In this document: positions 4,854 to 8,410 of the stretch, piece by piece
How the letters are laid out: every line of letters begins with the position of its first letter
How positions within the stretch are numbered: the stretch's first letter is position 1
From: Clostridia bacterium
GTDB taxonomy: Bacteria > Bacillota > Clostridia > Oscillospirales > SIG627
Assembly (NCBI GenBank): GCA_017453605.1
Contig: JAFTEP010000029.1
Span: 1 to 8,410, forward strand
Direction: 5' to 3'
DNA length: 8,410 bases
Notes under the pieces: model-generated
Told to the model about the DNA's origin: nothing
The model's input: only the letters and a program-made list of their open reading frames with translations
The model's database searches: none
Program-made: the position numbers and the translations under genes

Positions 4854-6974
4854 ATGGAATATATCGGCTTTTCCGACTGCCACCTCGCGATAGATCCCGA
4901 CCTCAGGCTGATAAGCGCTTTTGACGTCGGATCACACTCACTTCTTGCCGCGCCGTCGGAAGTTTTTTATTTCAAACTGACCGACGTCTCCGGCGAGTCT
5001 GTCACACTGCCCGCTTCCTCCTGCGAAGAGTTTCGCGTTTCTTTGTCGGCTTCTTCTCTCAAGGTCGAATGTTCTCGCTTTCCCGACTGCGGCGATCTTT
5101 CGGCGCTTCTTACCCTCGAAGAAAAGGACGCCTCTCTCGAATGCCGCGTGTCGTTTTCTTCCGTACCCGACGACCGTCTCGTCGAATGGGTCGAAGTCCT
5201 GCCCCTCGTTCTCGAGCCTTTGGCGCTCGACGGCGGCTCTTTAGGCTCCGAGATCCTCATCCCCTACAACGAGGGGGCTCTTGTCGACACGCTCGAACTC
5301 AGGGATCACGCCCGCGGGATCCGTTACGCTCCGGCCTGCTATCCCTCGCAGGGCTATTTCAGTGTCTTCCCTAACATGGTCTCCTCTCAGTTTCTCGCCT
5401 ACGTTTTCGACTGCGGTTCTTCCCGCCGCTCGGTCTATCTCGGGGCTCACGATCCCTCCCGCGCCCCTAAGGAGATCAATTTCTGCCGCTTCGACAAGGC
5501 GCCCGGCGTGATGCTCGAAATGAAGTATTTTTGCGGCGTAGGATTCGCAGAGAACTATTCTTCCGCTTTCCCGCTCGTCGTCGCCGCGCCATGCGGCGAC
5601 TGGCAGGACGCCGCCGAGGTCTACCGCAAATGGTTTTATGACTGTCTTCCCGAGGGTCTGAAAAAGATCCGCGATAATCCCGACCTCCCCGAATGGTATC
5701 AGGACAGCCCGCTCGTCGTCACATATCCTATCCGCGGAGTCCACGACAAGGACCTGATGGAACCGAACGCGCTATATCCCTATACGAACGCACTTGGCCT
5801 GATCGACGAGATCTCCTCGAAGACGGGCTCGCGCATACTCGTCCTTCTGATGCACTGGGAGGGGACGGGTCCCTGGTGCCCGCCCTACGTTCTCCCGCCC
5901 TACGGAGACAAAGAGGACTTCAGAAAGTATCTCGACGCTCTCCACGAGCGCGGTCAGCTTCTGGGCGTCTACTGCTCCGGCTTCGGATATACTCTCAAAT
6001 CAAACCTCGTCGATTACAACAATCTCGAAGAGTTCGAGAAAGAAAACCTCATCGACTCGATGTGCGCCGGACCCGACGGCAAAGTCGTGCTGAGCCCGAT
6101 CTGCACGGGTCAGCGCTCCGGCTACGATTCCTGTCCCGCTTCTCCCGGCGCGAGAAAGGTGCTCGACAGGGCGTATATCCCGCTCATCACGGATTCGCTC
6201 GATTACGTCCAGATCCTCGATCAGAACCACGGCGGCGGTCAGTACCTCTGCTATTCCCGCGACCACGGACATCCTCCGGCTCCGGGCGAATGGATGTCCT
6301 CCAATATGCGCTCTCTGCTTTCCGACTGGCACGGCAGGGCGGGGAACACCCTTCTCGGCTGCGAGTCGGCTGCGGCGGAGCCCTTCATGCAGTATCTCTC
6401 GTTCAGCGACAACCGCTTCGAGCTTTGCTATAAGATCGGAAGGCCCGTTCCTCTCTACGCTTATCTCTACCACGAGTTCGTCAGGAATTTCATGGGCAAT
6501 CAGTGCGGCTGTATCCTCCCGGTGAGCACCGACTCCCTCAGATACCGCATCGCCTATTCCTTCACCGCCGGCGACAGCCTGACTCTCACTCTCTACCCGG
6601 ACGGAAGACTCATCTCAAACTGGTCGCAGAAGGATTTCAGCGTTTTCCCCGACAGAGAAGAGGTGTTCGCGTTCATCCGGATGCTCCGCGGCTTTTTCAC
6701 GGACTGTGCGAGCGAATATCTGATCTCGGCGAAAATGATAAAGGGCCTCGAGCTCAGCTGTCCCGAAGCCCCGTTCGGCCACTCTCTTCCCGCGATCCTT
6801 TCTTCCGCCTGGGAGACCGGCTCCTCGCGCGCTCAAATCCTTGTCAATCCGTTCTCCGAGCGCTTCGTCTGCCGCCTCGGCGAAAAGAAACTTGCTTTTG
6901 AACCTCTGAGCGCGGCTCTCGTCGATCCCGACAAAAACCTGGTCCTCTTTTCAAAGAGGGTCGGGGAGGACTGA
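4854..6974 (+). CDS. Cytoplasmic glycoside hydrolase-like protein (DUF6259-like)
   Basis: 706 residues without a signal peptide or membrane segments, so probably intracellular. The layout fits a three-part glycosidase: an N-terminal beta-rich region (about 1-245), a central TIM-barrel-like region (about 250-560) and a C-terminal beta-rich region (about 565-706). Landmarks are DAAEVYRKWFYD (252-263), LLMHWEGTGPWCPPY (331-345), LLGVYCSGFGYT (369-380), YVQILDQNHGGGQYLCYSRD (451-470), HGHPPAPGEW (471-480) and CESAAAEPFMQY (503-514). From recall this matches the DUF6259 group of uncharacterised glycosidase-like proteins related to retaining TIM-barrel families; that assignment is moderate. Candidate catalytic residues, by inference, are Asp456 and Glu504 or Glu509. 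The substrate is not predictable, though a rhamnosidase gene lies nearby. It has its own consensus promoter. Its stop is 5 bp from the stop of the convergent 308-residue gene, and no clear terminator lies between them. Confidence 0.75.
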   Translation: MEYIGFSDCHLAIDPDLRLISAFDVGSHSLLAAPSEVFYFKLTDVSGESVTLPASSCEEFRVSLSASSLKVECSRFPDCGDLSALLTLEEKDASLECRVSFSSVPDDRLVEWVEVLPLVLEPLALDGGSLGSEILIPYNEGALVDTLELRDHARGIRYAPACYPSQGYFSVFPNMVSSQFLAYVFDCGSSRRSVYLGAHDPSRAPKEINFCRFDKAPGVMLEMKYFCGVGFAENYSSAFPLVVAAPCGDWQDAAEVYRKWFYDCLPEGLKKIRDNPDLPEWYQDSPLVVTYPIRGVHDKDLMEPNALYPYTNALGLIDEISSKTGSRILVLLMHWEGTGPWCPPYVLPPYGDKEDFRKYLDALHERGQLLGVYCSGFGYTLKSNLVDYNNLEEFEKENLIDSMCAGPDGKVVLSPICTGQRSGYDSCPASPGARKVLDRAYIPLITDSLDYVQILDQNHGGGQYLCYSRDHGHPPAPGEWMSSNMRSLLSDWHGRAGNTLLGCESAAAEPFMQYLSFSDNRFELCYKIGRPVPLYAYLYHEFVRNFMGNQCGCILPVSTDSLRYRIAYSFTAGDSLTLTLYPDGRLISNWSQKDFSVFPDREEVFAFIRMLRGFFTDCASEYLISAKMIKGLELSCPEAPFGHSLPAILSSAWETGSSRAQILVNPFSERFVCRLGEKKLAFEPLSAALVDPDKNLVLFSKRVGED

Positions 6975-6979
6975 AAAAG

Positions 6980-7906
6980 TTATCTCATCCTGAGTTCGAT
7001 CTCGAAAAAGCCTCCGCTCAGCCCGTCCGGCGTCAATTTGCCGTCCGGGACGGTGACGGAGTTCCCGTCGGCGAACGTGAATGTCAGCTTTTTTGAGTTC
7101 ATCGGAGTATATCCTCTGTCGGGAAGCGTTTCCCAGGCGAGGATACCGGAAGAATTGACGGTCTCTTTTATCTCGGCGATCTTCTTTTCGTCCGCTTCGG
7201 ATCTGCTCTCAAAGACCTTCGGCCCGTCGTATCTGCTCGCTCTCTCAAACTCTCCCTTTCCGTCGGGCTTGAACCTCAGAAGAGATTTCGTGAAGCCGCC
7301 GTCTTTGCGCTCCTCTTCGAAAAGGATGCTCTTAAGATCCGATACGTCCCCGAGCGGCAGTTTTCTGCCGCTCATCCTTTTGTTCATCGTTTCGGCGATC
7401 TTTTTTCCGGCCGCGGCTGATATGACGGGCGACTGATTGTCTGAAACGCCGATCCTTTCTCCGCTCGCGTATCTTATGTCTATCTCTCCGCCGAAGTTTT
7501 CCGGCAGCCCGTGAGTCACGGAATGAAAGCCGTTTGATTTTGCAAGATCGAATCCGTTCACGATCCCGACGAGTTCCCCGAAAACGTCTTCTTCCACGAC
7601 TGCAAATCTTTTTTCCTTCGGGGCTCTCCTCTGAAAAAATTCGCCGGTCTCGAGATATAAAAAGCTCCCGCCTTTCACCGGCGCCGCGAACGCGCTCACG
7701 AACCCGAGCCTTTCGTCCCGGTCGTCTCCGACCTTGAAGGGCAGGGCGGAGGTGACGTCAAAAAGCGTCATTTCGGTCGAGTTTATCGTTTTAGGAGCCT
7801 TGGTGTCGAGCGTCGCGTCGGTGCCGCCGCATTCGCCCTCCCGGGTCTTTTTCAATACGACCACGCCGTTTTTTTGCGGCGTTTTATTTTTCTTTATCCC
7901 GAACAT
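6980..7906 (-). CDS. Unrecognised 308-residue protein with internal duplication
   Basis: No family was recognised. The protein is soluble, with no signal peptide and no lipobox; the N-terminus is short and basic (MFGIKKNK). It seems to hold two copies of one domain. Copy A runs about 80-160 and contains GIVNGFDL, GLPENFGGEIDIRYASGERI and DNQSP. Copy B runs about 218-293 and contains ETVNSSGI, TLPDRGYTPMNSKKLTFTFA followed by DGNSV, and KLTP. The shared order is a charged helix, VN, a Leu-Pro turn, then two strands around a 'DG' or 'SGE' turn. This resembles a small beta-rich module common in clostridial hypothetical proteins. ATG at 7906 has AAGGAA just upstream. It lies 35 nt after the rhamnosidase-type gene on the same strand with no terminator between, so co-transcription is likely. 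Its Lys-rich, Cys-poor composition does not suggest an enzyme. Function unknown. Confidence 0.7.
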   Translation of the reverse strand: MFGIKKNKTPQKNGVVVLKKTREGECGGTDATLDTKAPKTINSTEMTLFDVTSALPFKVGDDRDERLGFVSAFAAPVKGGSFLYLETGEFFQRRAPKEKRFAVVEEDVFGELVGIVNGFDLAKSNGFHSVTHGLPENFGGEIDIRYASGERIGVSDNQSPVISAAAGKKIAETMNKRMSGRKLPLGDVSDLKSILFEEERKDGGFTKSLLRFKPDGKGEFERASRYDGPKVFESRSEADEKKIAEIKETVNSSGILAWETLPDRGYTPMNSKKLTFTFADGNSVTVPDGKLTPDGLSGGFFEIELRMR

Positions 7907-7941
7907 TTTTTTCCTTTACGCATCCTCAGTGTTATTTTGAT

Positions 7942-8410
7942 TCAAAGATCCTTCTCGAAAACGAAAAATCCGCTGCCGACCGTGTGAGTTTTTCCGTTGA
8001 AAACGACGTCGGCTTTTGTCCCGAACGGGACCGAGACGTGAAGGACGAGCTTTCCGTAACGCTTCATCCAGCGAACGCAGATATCGCCCTTGACTGTGTC
8101 GAGAACCGCCTGGACGCTCAGAAGCTTTTCGGGGAACACGGGCCCGATCTTGAATCGCTCCCAGCCCGGCTCTTCGGAACGGATCCCGGCAAGATACGCC
8201 CAGAACCAGTAGTCGCAGGATCCGTACATCGGATGGCAGTGAGAGTTCATCCCCGGATCCTTTTTTAATTCGAAGCGCTCCCAGAACGTCGTCGCCTCGT
8301 TCTGTATCTCGTACCCGAACGAGGGGTACTCTGTCCTGGTCAGTAGTTTATACGCGTCCCCTACGTACCCGTATCGCGTCAGGACGTCGAGGATATACCT
8401 TGAGCAGAGG
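7942..8410 (-). CDS. Alpha-L-rhamnosidase (GH78-type), C-terminal part
   Basis: Partial gene: the frame is open from the window edge (first full codon at 8409), giving the last 155 residues, so no start codon is in view. The visible part covers the end of the six-hairpin (alpha/alpha)6 barrel and the C-terminal beta-sandwich of GH78 enzymes, which remove terminal alpha-L-rhamnose from glycans and glycosides. Motifs are LLTRTEYPSFGYEI (residues 22-35 of the fragment), the GH78-like ATTFWERF (39-46), GMNSHCHPMYGS followed by YWFWAYLAGI with the conserved His, and WERFKIGPVFPEKL leading into a strand-rich tail (VKGDICVRWMKRYGKLVLHVSVPFG). An internal ATG at 8250 is not a start, because homology continues upstream of it. 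The next gene starts 35 nt downstream. Family assignment is firm; exact substrate is not. Confidence 0.88.
   Translation of the reverse strand, partial: LCSRYILDVLTRYGYVGDAYKLLTRTEYPSFGYEIQNEATTFWERFELKKDPGMNSHCHPMYGSCDYWFWAYLAGIRSEEPGWERFKIGPVFPEKLLSVQAVLDTVKGDICVRWMKRYGKLVLHVSVPFGTKADVVFNGKTHTVGSGFFVFEKDL

Noticed and set aside
5241..5744. Minus-strand open frame of 167 codons within the GH-like gene
   Set aside because: No start context or motif; shadow of the sense gene.
6944..6959. Inverted repeat CCTCTTT/AAAGAGG near the end of the GH-like gene, tested as a shared terminator for the convergent pair
   Set aside because: The loop is only 2-4 nt, no T-run follows on the plus strand, and only a weak, displaced TTTTT follows on the minus strand.

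Overview
The window looks like a chromosomal fragment of an endospore-forming Firmicute, most likely an uncultured GC-rich member of the Clostridia. The basis is a spoVAC/spoVAD/spoVAE set, which is specific to spore formers, together with strong sigma-A type promoters, Shine-Dalgarno sites and intrinsic terminators. The genes lack the lipobox or signal-peptide pattern of Bacteroidetes glycan loci. No RNA genes, CRISPR arrays, insertion sequences or transposases are visible.

Layout. Positions 53-1419 (minus) hold spoVAD followed by spoVAE, translationally coupled through a TTGA overlap. Positions 1452-2481 (plus) hold a self-contained transcription unit: an extended -10 promoter, a sugar isomerase/epimerase-type TIM-barrel gene, and a strong terminator. 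Positions 2486-3161 (minus) hold a small Cys-rich protein gene and then spoVAC. The core spore DPA-channel genes, normally contiguous as AC-AD-AE, are therefore split by one opposite-strand metabolic gene. An intrinsic terminator at about 3260-3302 separates this block from a 7TM HD-GYP cyclic-di-GMP phosphodiesterase gene (4609-3326, minus).

Positions 4672-4812 form a divergent control region with two perfect-consensus sigma-A promoters, both TTGACA-N17-TATAAT with a TGC extended -10. They face away from each other: one drives the HD-GYP gene, the other a cytoplasmic glycoside-hydrolase-like protein (4854-6974, plus). Convergent with the latter, 5 bp between stops, is a minus-strand pair. 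This pair is the 3' end of a GH78 alpha-L-rhamnosidase-type gene, cut by the window edge, and an unrecognised 308-residue protein with an apparent internal duplication.

How it fits together. SpoVAC, AD and AE would build the inner-membrane channel that moves Ca-dipicolinate into the forespore and releases it at germination. The TIM-barrel protein, GH-like protein and rhamnosidase point to intracellular breakdown of imported plant-type or rhamnose-containing oligosaccharides. The HD-GYP protein is a membrane signal sensor with no obvious partner here. The most notable point is the interrupted spoVA locus. No convincing forespore promoter was seen in front of spoVAD, and the terminator between the TIM gene and spoVAC carries its T-tract in the plus direction only. 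The arrangement is thus a candidate 'noncontiguous operon', in which the spoVA transcript would run antisense through a vegetative sugar gene.
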